Source of the DNA: Hyphomonas sp.
GTDB taxonomy: Bacteria; Pseudomonadota; Alphaproteobacteria; Caulobacterales; Hyphomonadaceae
DNA: 64,000 nucleotides
NCBI GenBank assembly: GCA_017792365.1
Contig: CP051229.1
Location: forward strand, 2,914,001 to 2,978,000
Reading direction: 5' to 3'
The notes under the pieces were generated by a model, which made no database searches, had not been told where the DNA came from, and was given only the letters and a program-made list of their open reading frames with translations. Both the position numbers and the translations under genes were made by a program. The stretch's first letter is position 1. Each line of letters begins with the position of its first letter. Below, piece by piece: positions 25,757-36,048 of this stretch.

Positions 25757-27236
25757 CGAGTCCGCTGGCGAGGCGGCGCCCCTGGTCATCGCCGACAAGG
25801 TGAAGGGCGCGCTGCGGCTTGCCGCCGTCAGTCCGCAGGCAGGTAGGCTGGGCCTGACGCCCGGCATGGCCCTCGCCGACGCCCGCGCACGCATTCCGCA
25901 CCTGCGCGTACGCCCCCTCGACGCCCCCTCCGACCAGGCCCTGATCGAGCGCATCGCCGAGGATTGCGACCGCTTCACTCCTGTCGTCGCGCTCGATCCG
26001 CCGCATGGCCTGATGCTGGAAATCACCGGCTGCGCTCATCTTTTTGGCGGGGAGGGCGAGCTGCGCAAGCAGCTTCTCCTGCGCTATCGCAAGGCTGGAT
26101 TCCACATCCACGCCTCAATCGCCGGAGCGCCGGACACCGCCCGCGCACTCGTCCGTTTCAGCCGCACGCCTTACGTCCGGCCCGGCGAAGACGAAGCCGC
26201 TGTCCGTCCCCTTCCCATCGCCGCTCTCGACATACCCGACACCACCCGCACGGCCCTCTCGCGCGCCGGGCTGAAAATCATCGCCGATCTGGCTGATCGC
26301 GCTCAGGTTCCACTGGCGGAACGCTTCGGCCAGGTCCTGCCGCTGAAGCTCCGCCGTACGCTCGCGCGCGAGATCGCCCCCGTTCACCCCCGGCGGATCG
26401 TTCCGATCTGCGCAGCCGAACGCCGCTTCGCCGAACCGATCGCTGCATCCGCCGATATCGACGCAACCCTTGCCGATCTCGCCCGACAGGTCGCCGACCG
26501 CCTCTCGGAACGCCGGGAAGGGGGAAGGGCGTTTGAGGCTTCGTTCTTCCGCACGGATGGCGTCGTTCGCCGCATCAGCGTCGAGACTGGCCGGGCCAAC
26601 CGCGATCCGCGCGCACTGTTGCGCCTGTTTCACGAGCGCATGGAAACGCTCGCAGATCCGCTCGATCCCGGCTTCGGCTTTGACCTCATTCGCCTCTCCG
26701 TTCCCAGCGCAGACACCCTCGAAACCACCCAGGTCAGCCTCGACGGCGCCGCCAACATGAAGCACGCACTCGCCGACCTGTCCGACAGGCTCTCAGCACG
26801 CCTCGGCCCCCGCCGCGTCGCGCATTTTGCGTATGCCGACAGCCATATTCCCGAACGCGCCCAACGCTACGCCCCCACCCTCGCCGCCAGCCTTCGGCCC
26901 ACGCGGGTCTGTGCTCGTCCCAGAAGCGATCCGGGCGACCCGCCTTTGCGCCCCTCCCAGATATTCGATCCGCCGAGATACGTTTCAGCCTTTGCCGAGG
27001 TGCCGGACGGTGCGCCGATAAAATTTGGCTGGCGGCGCGTATCGCACATCATTGCACACTCAGAAGGGCCCGAGCGGATAGCGCCGGAATGGTTCCGTGA
27101 CCCTGATGATGCGCAGACGCGGGATTACTATCGCGTGGAGGACCGGCATGGCCGGCGGTTCTGGTTGTTTCGCGCGGGATTGTACGGTGAAAGCGCAACG
27201 ATACCGCGCTGGTATGTCCACGGGATGCTCGCATGA
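25632..27236 (+). CDS. imuB: ImuB, Y-family polymerase-like protein
   Basis: About 534 residues from the ATG at 25632, where the typical RRYLAVWFPYLPADRM begins; a GTG at 25578 is an in-frame alternative. ImuB proteins resemble Y-family polymerases but usually lack catalytic acids, and serve as the beta-clamp-binding hub for DnaE2. The Y-family order is visible: PLVIADKVKGALRLAAV with ARIPHLRV, VALDPPHGLMLEITGCAHLFGGE, then helix-hairpin-helix and little-finger regions. It overlaps dnaE2 by 4 nt (ATGA). It is part of the LexA-controlled mutasome. Confidence 0.92.
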   Translation: MPALATHRRYLAVWFPYLPADRMMRNQKQQEAPEPPPAAPGNESAGEAAPLVIADKVKGALRLAAVSPQAGRLGLTPGMALADARARIPHLRVRPLDAPSDQALIERIAEDCDRFTPVVALDPPHGLMLEITGCAHLFGGEGELRKQLLLRYRKAGFHIHASIAGAPDTARALVRFSRTPYVRPGEDEAAVRPLPIAALDIPDTTRTALSRAGLKIIADLADRAQVPLAERFGQVLPLKLRRTLAREIAPVHPRRIVPICAAERRFAEPIAASADIDATLADLARQVADRLSERREGGRAFEASFFRTDGVVRRISVETGRANRDPRALLRLFHERMETLADPLDPGFGFDLIRLSVPSADTLETTQVSLDGAANMKHALADLSDRLSARLGPRRVAHFAYADSHIPERAQRYAPTLAASLRPTRVCARPRSDPGDPPLRPSQIFDPPRYVSAFAEVPDGAPIKFGWRRVSHIIAHSEGPERIAPEWFRDPDDAQTRDYYRVEDRHGRRFWLFRAGLYGESATIPRWYVHGMLA

Positions 27237-30200
27237 GCGCGTATACCGAGCTGGTCGCCGCGACAAACTTCTCTTTCCTGCGCGGCGCATCTCACCCGCG
27301 GGACATGGTGCTGACGGCCTTGCTGCTGGGGCATGCAGGGTTGGGCGTCGCGGACCGAAATTCGGTTGCCGGCGTCGCCCGCGCCTGGACTGCGCTGAAA
27401 GACCTGAGAGCCGACGGCCTGCCGCCTGCGGAGAAGGTGAGGCAGGGGGGCGGGCCGGGTGAATTTGTGTGGGTTGAAAGCGAGGCTGCGCAAACGCTCG
27501 ACAGTAAAGCGGTCAAGGAGCGCGCGAACGCCTTTCGTCTGCTCGTGGGCGCGCGTCTGGTGTTCATGGACGGCGCGCCGGATGTCGTTGTTTATCCTGA
27601 ACATCGTAGCGGTTGGGGGCGTCTCTGCCGGTTGCTGACGCTGGGGGCGCGAAGGGCGAAGAAGGGGGCGTGCGAGCTGGTTCTCGATGACCTGCTGGAG
27701 GATCCGCACGGCCTTCTGATGATCGTGATGCCGGAGGGTGATCCAGGGGGCATGGAGGGGCGCCTGCAGCGGCTGGCGCGGCGGGCGCCGGGTGCGGTGT
27801 GGCTGGGCGCGACCATGCACCGGCGTGGGGATGACCGGCGGCGGCTGGGACGGTTGCGCGAGGCGGCGCAGAGGGCGGGCGTACCGCTGCTGGCGGTGAA
27901 CGACGCTCTCTACCATGCGCCGAGCGAACGGGACCTGCAGGATGTGCTGAGCTGTATCCGCGAAGGCGTGACGATGGAGACAGCGGGCCGGCTGCTGGAG
28001 GCCAACGCGGAACGCCATCTCAAACCTGCGGAGGAAATGGAACGCTTGTTCCGTGACGCCCCGGAAGCGGTTGAGGAAATCAAGGCGTTCATGGACAGGG
28101 TCGAGTTCGACCTTGGGCAGCTGCGCTATGAATATCCCGAAGAGCCAACCCCGCCGGGCTACACGCCACAGGCTTATCTCGAAGAGCTGACATGGCGGCG
28201 CGCGCAATGGCGGTATGCAGGCGAGGTGCCGGAGAAAGTGAGGGGTGTGCTTGAGGATGAGCTGAGGCTGATCGACAAGCTCAATTACGCGCCATACTTC
28301 CTGACGATCTACGACATCGTTCGCGTGGCCGAGGACAAGGGCATCCTGTGCCAGGGGCGGGGCTCGGCGGCCAATTCTGCGGTCTGCTACGCGCTGGGCA
28401 TCACGGCGGTCGACCCGGCGGCGCATGACCTGCTGTTTGCGCGCTTCATCTCAGAGGAGCGGCGCGAACCGCCTGATATCGATGTCGACTTCGAACATGA
28501 GCGTCGCGAAGAGATCATCCAGCACATCTACGAACGCTGGCCGTCATCGGGCGGGCATAGCGGCCACGGTGATCCGCTACCGTCCCAAATCCGCCATTCG
28601 CGAGGCGGGCAAGGTTCTGGGACTGACTGAGGATATCACCGCGCGATTGTCCGGGACGGTGTGGGGCAGCTGGAGCACGGGGTTGCCGCACAAGCATATT
28701 CAGCAGGCGGGTCTCGACCCGAACAATCCCACCATCCTTCGCGCCGTGAACTTCGCCTGCCGGATGCTGGGCTTTCCACGCCACCTGTCACAGCACGTCG
28801 GCGGTTTTGTACTGACCCGCGAACGACTGGACGAACTGGTGCCCGTGCAGAATGCAGCGATGGCGGACCGCACCTTCATCGAATGGGACAAGGACGACAT
28901 CGACGCGCTGGGCCTGATGAAGGTCGATGTACTGGCGCTGGGAATGCTGACCTGCATTCGCAAGGCGTTCGAGCTACTCGCGGCGCACGATGGGAAAAAG
29001 TACGGCCTTGCCGACATTCCGCAGGAGGACCCGGTCGTCTACGGCATGCTGCAGAAGGGCGACAGCCTTGGCGTCTTCCAGGTCGAGAGCCGCGCGCAGA
29101 TGAACATGCTGCCGCGTCTCAAGCCGAAGGAATTCTATGATCTCGTCATCCAGGTCGCGATCGTGAGGCCGGGGCCCATACAGGGCGACATGGTTCATCC
29201 CTACCTGCGGCGGCGCAACGGGCTTGAGAAAGTGGAGTTCCCGTCCCCGTCGCCGGAGCACGGCCCTTCGGATGAACTCTATCAGGTGCTGAACCGCACC
29301 AAGGGCGTGCCGCTGTTCCAGGAGCAGGCGATGCGTCTGGCGATGGTTGCGGCGTGTTTTACCGACACCGAAGCGAACCAGCTGCGCCGGGCGATGGCCA
29401 CCTTTCGGAGTGACGGCAAGATCCACATGTTCGAGGACCTGCTGGTCGGCCGCATGGTCGCGCGCGGCTATGAGAAGGAATTTGCCGAACGCTGCTTCGA
29501 ACAGATCAAGGGGTTTGGCTCATACGGCTTCCCTGAAAGCCACGCGGCTTCGTTTGCAAAGCTGGTCTATGTCTCGTCGTGGATCAAATGCTGGCACCCT
29601 GCGGTGTTCGCCTGCGCCTTGCTGAACTCGCAGCCGATGGGATTCTACGCGCCGGCGCAGATTGTTCGCGACGCGCAGGAGCATGGCGTGAAGGTGCTGC
29701 CGGTCGATATCAATCACAGCTTTCACGACAATACGCTGGAGCGGGATGAGGACGGCGCGCTGATGCTGCGGATCGGGTTCCGCCAAGTCGACGGCATGCC
29801 GGAGGCGGCGTCGAACGTCATCACACAACATCGTGGAGACGGGTATGCGGACATAGAGGAGGTCTGCCGCCGTTCGGGAACGCCTGCGCATGTGATGCGC
29901 CGTCTGGCGGACGCCGATGCGTTCCGATCCATGAAGCTGGACCGTCGCGAAGCGCTATGGGCGGTTCGGCGCATGCCGGACGACAATCCGCTTCCGCTGT
30001 TCCAGATCAACGATGCGCCGGAGCGTGGACAGGATGTCGAGATGCACCTGCCGACAATGCCTTTGCGTGAACACGTCGCCGCTGATTACCAGACCTTACG
30101 GCTATCGCTGAAGGCGCATCCAATGGAGATCCTGCGGCCGGTGTTCAGGGCGGAAGGGATCGTGACATGCGCCGAGGCAGCGGCGCGGCGCGACGGCGCA

Positions 30201-30581
30201 TGGACCCGAAATGCCGGGGTGGTGCTGATCCGTCAGCGCCCGGGCAACGGCAACGCCATCTTCATTACCCTGGAAGACGAAACCGGCGTGACGAATGTCG
30301 TTCTCTGGGCCCGCACCTTCGAGAGATTCCGCCGGGAGGTGATGAGCGCGCGCATCATGCTGGTGGAGGGGCGGATGCAGAGAAGCCCGGAAGGCGTTGT
30401 ACACCTGATGGGCGCACGCGTTTACGACCGCTCTCAGGAATTGCTGCGGCTGTCGGAAGACCACGAGACGCGCACCCAGCGCTCGCGGGCAGATGAATTC
30501 GATCATCCGATCTATCAGCGCGACCGGGCGCAACATCCAAGGAATGTCCGCGTGCTGCCGAAATCGAGAGACTTTCACTAG
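27233..30581 (+). CDS. dnaE2: DnaE2 (ImuC), error-prone DNA polymerase III alpha subunit, one frame break
   Basis: A C-family polymerase of about 1116 residues if repaired. An N-terminal PHP domain begins YTELVAATNFSFLRGASHP. The catalytic motif PDIDVDFEHERR is present just before a frame change at about 28538 (ERW, family sequence continues as GRHRAGIAATVIRYRPKSA in the next frame). A 2-nt loss explains it. Then come finger and thumb regions, QEQAMRLAMVAACFTDTEANQLRRAM, and a C-terminal OB-fold (FITLEDETGVTNVVLW). It performs lesion-bypass synthesis with ImuA and ImuB after DNA damage. The break is most likely a sequence error. Confidence 0.92.
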
Positions 30582-30644
30582 GCGCGGGGTTGCGGCGCCT
30601 CGCGAAACCGCATCGTATGCGGCATCAAGCGGGCGAGGGCGGAC

Positions 30645-31775
30645 ATGTTGCGACCGATAGCGGCGGGCATTTTTTTAGCGATTGCGGGATGCGGCGCGCC
30701 GACAGGGGAGAATGAAACGCAGATGGCGGCGGAGACGAACGAAATTGCGCTGCCAGACCCGCGTCCGGATGTGGTTGAGGACCGTTTCGCAATCCTCGCG
30801 CTGTCGTGCATCCATCGCGCCTATCCCAACAAGATCAGCCACGTGCTCAATTCCGCTGAGGATGCGCAGACGCCGCAGGAGCTGACGCCGGCTTTCTATG
30901 GCTGTTTCGACTGGCACTCCGCCGTCCATGGCCACTGGCTTCTGGTGCGCCTGGCGCGACTGGATCCGGCAAGCCCGTTCCAGCAAACCATTCGCGACGC
31001 CCTGGAGCAGAGCTTTTCCGAACCAAACATGGCGGGCGAACTGGCCTATTACACGGCGCCGGACCGCGCCGCGTTCGAGCGGCCCTATGGCATCGCCTGG
31101 TACTTGCAACTGGTGGCGGAACTGGAGGAGAGCGCTGATCCGCAATTTGCCGAATGGCGCGAACGGCTGCGGCCGCTGGAAGACCAGATCGTGGTGAACA
31201 TCAAGGACTGGTTGCCGAAGCTGGCCTACCCGATCCGTCTGGGCACGCACAACCAGTCGGCGTTCGCCTTCGGGCTGATGATCGACTATGCGCGGATTGT
31301 CGGCGACGCAGAGCTTGAACGCATGCTGGTCGATGCATCGCTTGCATTTCATCGCGATGATGTCGACTGCCCGCTGGCGTATGAGCCATCAGGGGAGGAC
31401 TTCCTCTCGCCGTGCCTGATGGAGGCCGACCTCATGCGCCGGGTCATGCCGTCTGATGAGTTCGGCGCGTGGCTGGAAGCCTTCATGCCGCAGATCCCGG
31501 TCGACGGATCGGGCGACTGGCTGGCGCCGGGCGTGGTCATCGATCCGACAGACGGGAAGCTGGTGCATCTCGACGGGCTGAACCTGTCGCGGGCGTGGGC
31601 GCTGGAGGGCATCGACTCGGCCTTGCCGGAGGGCGATGGGCGAAGCGCCAGTCTGGAGGCTGCGGCCGCTGCGCACCGCGAGACGGGGATCGCATCCGTG
31701 TCCTCCGAGCACTATGCGGGCAGTCACTGGCTTGCGAGCTTCGCCACCTACCTGACGACGAAGCGGGGCCTCTAG
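30645..31775 (+). CDS. DUF2891-family lipoprotein
   Basis: A 376-residue protein with an N-terminal lipoprotein signal (AIAGCG, Cys at about 16), so it is probably membrane-anchored in the periplasm. The body contains CFDWHSAVHGHWLLVRLAR, YGIAWYLQLVAELE and RLGTHNQSAFAFGLMIDYAR, matching the DUF2891 family, whose biochemical role is not known. An alpha/alpha-barrel-like helical repeat fold seems likely from the pattern. The ATG follows GGGCGAGGGCGG. No clear operon partner. Confidence 0.8.
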   Translation: MLRPIAAGIFLAIAGCGAPTGENETQMAAETNEIALPDPRPDVVEDRFAILALSCIHRAYPNKISHVLNSAEDAQTPQELTPAFYGCFDWHSAVHGHWLLVRLARLDPASPFQQTIRDALEQSFSEPNMAGELAYYTAPDRAAFERPYGIAWYLQLVAELEESADPQFAEWRERLRPLEDQIVVNIKDWLPKLAYPIRLGTHNQSAFAFGLMIDYARIVGDAELERMLVDASLAFHRDDVDCPLAYEPSGEDFLSPCLMEADLMRRVMPSDEFGAWLEAFMPQIPVDGSGDWLAPGVVIDPTDGKLVHLDGLNLSRAWALEGIDSALPEGDGRSASLEAAAAAHRETGIASVSSEHYAGSHWLASFATYLTTKRGL

Positions 31776-31879
31776 ACGCGGCGGAAGCGGGCGACCTCAC
31801 GCGAATACGACTTGCCCTGTGAGTGACGCCGGATAACGTCGATTGCAGATACAAGAATACGAAACAGGGAGGTGAGCCG

Positions 31880-32899
31880 ATGATTCGCGCGTGGCTGGTC
31901 GCTGGCATGGCGACAGGAGTATTGGCGTGTGCGCCGGCGGTGTCTCAGGAAAGCGAACGGACCGATCTCAACGGGACATGGACCAACGAGTCGCTGACAA
32001 ACCTGAACCGGCCGCCTGGCGTCAACAAGCTGGTTCTGACGGAGGAAGAGGCCCGGGAGGTCATTTCGGGCGTCTCCATCGCGGGCTTCGCGCCGGAGGG
32101 AGCGCCCGTCGAGAATTTCAGCGACCCTGACGCTGGCGCGCCGGAAAAGGGCGGCGATGATTTTGGCGTGCGGGCCTACGATCAGTTCTGGGTCTCGCCC
32201 GGCGATCGTCTCGCGGTCGTCATGGGAGAGATCCGGTCGTCCTACGTGGTTGAGCCTGCAAGCGGCGTTGTGCCGGTGCGTCAGGATGTGGCGGCGCGCA
32301 GGGCGCGGTCGAACCGGTACACGACCGGCGTCGGCGGGACCGAAGGCCCCGAAGCGCCGCCGCTCTCGGAGCGCTGCCTGATCGGCTTTGGCAATACCGG
32401 CGGGCCGGGCATGCTGTCGACGCTGTACAACAACACCTATCAGATCGTGCAGGCGCCGGACCACGTGATGATCCTCGTCGAGATGGTGCACGATGCCCGG
32501 ATCGTCCCGACGTTTGCATCGGCTGAAGAAGCGCGGGCGGCACATAAGCCAAATGTGATCAAGCCGTGGCTTGGCGATTCCGTCGGTTGGTATGAAGGCG
32601 ACACGCTGGTCATCGAGACGGTCAATATCCGTCCCGAGCAGGTGGAGGCGAGCACCATCCCGGTCTCGGCCGAGGGAAAGGTGATCGAGCGCTTTGCGCG
32701 CGTCTCCGACGAGGAATTGTTCTACCGCTTCGAGGTTGACGATCCGGAGAACTATTCGCAGCCGTGGGCGGCGGAGCTCAGCTTCTATGAGACGCCGGAG
32801 CGGGTCCATGAGTATGCGTGTCACGAGGGCAATTATGCGATGCCGAACATGCTGGGCGGAGCGCGGCTGCAGGATCGGATGCGCACGGCGGCGCGCTAG
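31880..32899 (+). CDS. Secreted protein of unknown function
   Basis: 339 residues from an ATG with a strong GGGAGGTGA site. The N-terminus (WLVAGMATGVLACAPAVSQ) is a signal peptide, possibly with a lipobox around ATGVLAC. The mature protein begins DLNGTWTNESLTNLNRPP and ends EYACHEGNYAMPNMLGGAR. This pattern (DLNG.W.N at the start and ..YACHEGNY.. at the end) recurs in uncharacterised secreted proteins of sphingomonads and caulobacters. Function not known. It lies 15 nt upstream of the CoA synthetase gene and may be co-transcribed with it. Confidence 0.75.
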   Translation: MIRAWLVAGMATGVLACAPAVSQESERTDLNGTWTNESLTNLNRPPGVNKLVLTEEEAREVISGVSIAGFAPEGAPVENFSDPDAGAPEKGGDDFGVRAYDQFWVSPGDRLAVVMGEIRSSYVVEPASGVVPVRQDVAARRARSNRYTTGVGGTEGPEAPPLSERCLIGFGNTGGPGMLSTLYNNTYQIVQAPDHVMILVEMVHDARIVPTFASAEEARAAHKPNVIKPWLGDSVGWYEGDTLVIETVNIRPEQVEASTIPVSAEGKVIERFARVSDEELFYRFEVDDPENYSQPWAAELSFYETPERVHEYACHEGNYAMPNMLGGARLQDRMRTAAR

Positions 32900-32914
32900 A
32901 ACCGGAGGGACAGA

Positions 32915-34807
32915 GTGACGGGCAAGTACGAGTCGGCGTGGCGGGAAGCAAAAGAGACGCCTGAAGCGTTCTGGGGCAAGGCGGCGGAACTCATCGAGTG
33001 GGAGACGCCATACGACGCCGTCTTCACGCCAGCTCCCGCGGCTGACTATCGCTGGTTTGCCGGCGGGCGGCTGAACACCTGCTTCAACGCGGTCGACCGT
33101 CACGTGCGGGATGGGCGGGCGGATCAGACGGCGCTGATCTACGACAGCCCCCTGACCGGCTCCCAACAGAAGCTGACCTATTGCGAACTCAAGGATCGCG
33201 TCGCGATGTTTGCAGGCGCCTTGCGCGCGTGTGGCGTGGAGACCGGCGACCGGGTCGTGATCTACATGCCGATGGTGCCGGAGACCGCGATCGCGATGCT
33301 GGCCTGCGCCCGCATCGGGGCTGTGCATTCGGTGGTGTTCGGCGGGTTTGCTGTAGCCGAGCTGGCGGCGCGGATCGAGGACGCCAAGCCGAAGGTGGTC
33401 GTGGCGGCAAGCTGCGGGCTCGAACCGGGAAGGGTGGTGAACTACAAGCCCCTGCTCGATGCGGCGATCGACCAGTCCGCGCACAAGCCGGACCGATGCA
33501 TCATCCTGCAGCGCCCGCAGTCGACCGCCAGCATGCAGGAAGGGCGGGACATCGAATGGCAACAGGCGCTCGAAGGCGTCGAGCCTGCTGACTGCGTGCC
33601 CGTGGACGCCGGCCATCCGCTCTATGTGCTCTACACGTCTGGCACGACCGGACGGCCGAAGGGCGTGGTGCGCGACAATGGCGGACATGCGGTCGCGCTC
33701 ATCTGGAGCATGCAGAATGTATACGGGTGCCAGCCCGGCGAAACCTACTGGGCGGCCTCTGACGTCGGCTGGGTCGTCGGCCATTCCTACATCGTCTACG
33801 GGCCGCTGCTGAACGGATCGACCACGATCCTCTACGAGGGCAAGCCGGTTGGCACGCCGGATGCGGGCGCATTCTGGCGCGTGATCGCTGAGCACGGCGT
33901 GTCGACATTCTTCACGGCGCCGACCGCAATCCGAGCCATTCGTCAGCAGGATCCCGACGCCAGCCTGCTGAAGCAGTATGATCTTTCAAAGCTCCGCACC
34001 GTCTTCCTTGCTGGCGAGCGGTGCGATCCGCCGACGCTGGAATGGTCACGCGAGAAGATCGGCGTGCCGGTCGTCGATCACTGGTGGCAGACCGAAACTG
34101 GTTGGCCGATCGTTGCGAACTGCGTCGGCCTCGAACAATTGCCGATCAAGTCCGGCTCGCCGACGAGGCCGGTTCCGGGCTGGACCGTTGCGGTCGTCAA
34201 CGAGAAGGGCGAGGACGTTCCGGCGAACGCCACAGGCGCCATCGTCTGCAGGCTGCCGCTGCCGCCGGGCGCGCTCAACACGCTCTGGCATGACGACGAT
34301 CGCTTTCGCCGCGATTACCTCAAGCGGTACGCGGGCTGCTACCAGACCGGGGATGCGGGCTATATCGACGAGGATGGCTACCTGTTCGTGATGTCGCGTA
34401 CTGACGATGTCATCAACACGGCGGGGCACCGACTGTCGACCGGCGCCATGGAAGAAGTCGTCGCTTCGCATCCCGCGGTCGCCGAGTGCGCCGTGGTCGG
34501 TGTGGCGGATGCATTGAAGGGGCAGGTCCCGGTCGGTCTGATCGTGCTGAAGGCCGGCGTCGAGGCGAAGCAGGGCGAGATCGAGCGCGAAGTCATTGCG
34601 CTGGTCCGTGACAAGATCGGACCGGTCGCGGCGTTCAAGACCTGCCAGATCGTGGCGCGGCTGCCGAAGACGCGGTCGGGAAAGATCCTGCGCAAGACCA
34701 TTCGCGCGATCATCGATGCAGAGCCCTACCAGCAACCGGCCACGATCGAGGACCCGGCTGTGCTTGTGGAGCTGGAGCGCCTGTTCAGGACGAGAGAGAC
34801 GGCCTAG
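32915..34807 (+). CDS. prpE: Propionyl-CoA synthetase (acetyl-CoA synthetase family)
   Basis: A 630-residue AMP-forming acyl-CoA synthetase with a GTG start behind GGAGGG. The AMP-binding loop [32 protein letters not shown], and the C-terminal [12 protein letters not shown] with the acetylatable Lys are all present. VVRDNGGH and the overall length fit PrpE better than Acs. It would activate propionate (or acetate) to the CoA ester, feeding methylcitrate or methylmalonyl routes not seen here. It is convergent with the CaiB/BaiF gene, the two stops overlapping by 4 nt. Confidence 0.9.
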   Translation: MTGKYESAWREAKETPEAFWGKAAELIEWETPYDAVFTPAPAADYRWFAGGRLNTCFNAVDRHVRDGRADQTALIYDSPLTGSQQKLTYCELKDRVAMFAGALRACGVETGDRVVIYMPMVPETAIAMLACARIGAVHSVVFGGFAVAELAARIEDAKPKVVVAASCGLEPGRVVNYKPLLDAAIDQSAHKPDRCIILQRPQSTASMQEGRDIEWQQALEGVEPADCVPVDAGHPLYVLYTSGTTGRPKGVVRDNGGHAVALIWSMQNVYGCQPGETYWAASDVGWVVGHSYIVYGPLLNGSTTILYEGKPVGTPDAGAFWRVIAEHGVSTFFTAPTAIRAIRQQDPDASLLKQYDLSKLRTVFLAGERCDPPTLEWSREKIGVPVVDHWWQTETGWPIVANCVGLEQLPIKSGSPTRPVPGWTVAVVNEKGEDVPANATGAIVCRLPLPPGALNTLWHDDDRFRRDYLKRYAGCYQTGDAGYIDEDGYLFVMSRTDDVINTAGHRLSTGAMEEVVASHPAVAECAVVGVADALKGQVPVGLIVLKAGVEAKQGEIEREVIALVRDKIGPVAAFKTCQIVARLPKTRSGKILRKTIRAIIDAEPYQQPATIEDPAVLVELERLFRTRETA

Positions 34808-35853
34808 TCAGCGCGTCGCGAAGGCGAGGGGGCTGCGTTCTTCGTTCTGGAGTAGCGCGGCGCCGGCGCGGGTTGTGTCACGCCGTCGACCTCGACGAAC
34901 GAACCGCGGGCGACGTTGTGCGGGTGCGAAGGCGCTTCGGCCATCGACAGGACGGGCGCGAAACACACGTCCGTCCCCTCCATCAGCTCGCACCATTCGG
35001 CGAGCGTGCGCGTGCGAAAGACCTCCGCGAGCGCGGATTTCAGGTCGGGCCAGGCGCGTGGATCAAGCTGGGCGTCGAAGCGCCTGTCGTCTTCAAGACC
35101 CGCCAGCCGGCGCAGCTCGGCGTAGAATTGCGGCTCGATCGAGCCGATGGAGACATGCCGACCGTCTGACGTCTCGTAGGTATCGTAGAAATGCGCGCCG
35201 GTATCGAGCAGGTTGACGCCCCTCTGGTCCGCCCAGCGCCCCATGGCGCGGAATCCCCAGATCATGCTCATCAACAGCGCGGCGCCGTCGACCATTGCGC
35301 AGTCGATGGTCTGGCCCTTGCCGGAGCGCTGCGCCTCGACGAGCGCGCTGACCATGCCGAACGCCAGCAACATCCCGCCGCCGCCGAAATCGCCAACCAT
35401 GTTGATCGGAGGGGTGGGCTTTTCGCCTGCGCGCCCGAAGGCGTGCAACGCGCCGGCGAGCGCGATGTAATTGATGTCGTGGCCGGCTGCGTTCGCCAGC
35501 GGACCGTCCTGGCCCCATCCCGTCATGCGGCCATAGACCAGTCGCGGATTCACCTTCTGGAGGTCGTCGGGGCCTAGCCCCAAGCGTTCAGCGACACCCG
35601 GCCGGAAACCTTCGATTAGTCCATCGGCGGCGGCGACGAGCTCCATGACCTTGTCGATGCCCTGGGGCGACTTGAGGTCCGCCGCTACGAGAATGCGGGA
35701 CCTTAACAGCGGATCGCGCAGGTCCGGCGATTGTCCCGGGCGGTGGACGTAGTAGACCTCCGCACCCTGGTCAGCGAGCATCATCCCGCAAAACGGGCCG
35801 GGTCCGATGCCCGCCAGCTCTACGATTTTCAGTCCGGTCAAAGGGCCACTCAT
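34804..35853 (-). CDS. CaiB/BaiF-family CoA transferase, alpha-methylacyl-CoA racemase type
   Basis: 349 residues from the ATG at 35853. [31 protein letters not shown] is the classic N-terminus, and [25 protein letters not shown] contains the conserved active-site His/Asp region of alpha-methylacyl-CoA racemases. [18 protein letters not shown] is also racemase-like. It would epimerise the 2-methyl branch of acyl-CoAs, allowing beta-oxidation of branched chains, or transfer CoA. Its stop overlaps the prpE stop on the other strand. Confidence 0.9.
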   Translation of the reverse strand: MSGPLTGLKIVELAGIGPGPFCGMMLADQGAEVYYVHRPGQSPDLRDPLLRSRILVAADLKSPQGIDKVMELVAAADGLIEGFRPGVAERLGLGPDDLQKVNPRLVYGRMTGWGQDGPLANAAGHDINYIALAGALHAFGRAGEKPTPPINMVGDFGGGGMLLAFGMVSALVEAQRSGKGQTIDCAMVDGAALLMSMIWGFRAMGRWADQRGVNLLDTGAHFYDTYETSDGRHVSIGSIEPQFYAELRRLAGLEDDRRFDAQLDPRAWPDLKSALAEVFRTRTLAEWCELMEGTDVCFAPVLSMAEAPSHPHNVARGSFVEVDGVTQPAPAPRYSRTKNAAPSPSRRAD

Positions 35854-36048
35854 GCCCGAACCGTGCCTCGCACGCGGCCCGGCGTCCAGTCGGAAGTGAG
35901 CCGCGCTCATATTGAAAGACCATCCAAAGTATTAATTTCGTTGAGGCTTTTGTTTACGAAGCGCTCACCGCTAGCACCTATAAATGGCCCGGGGTGGAAA
36001 GCGCTGCCGATCACCGGCGGGCTCTGTCTCGCGAAAGGGTATGCGAGC

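Noticed and set aside
30580-30600. AGGCGC-N9-GCGCCT hairpin just after dnaE2
   Set aside because: Six-base stem, no T-run; could be a terminator but such stems arise easily in this GC-rich DNA.
31772-33895. Minus-strand 707-codon frame opposite the secreted protein and prpE
   Set aside because: Antisense to genes with clear family motifs; Arg/His-rich shadow.
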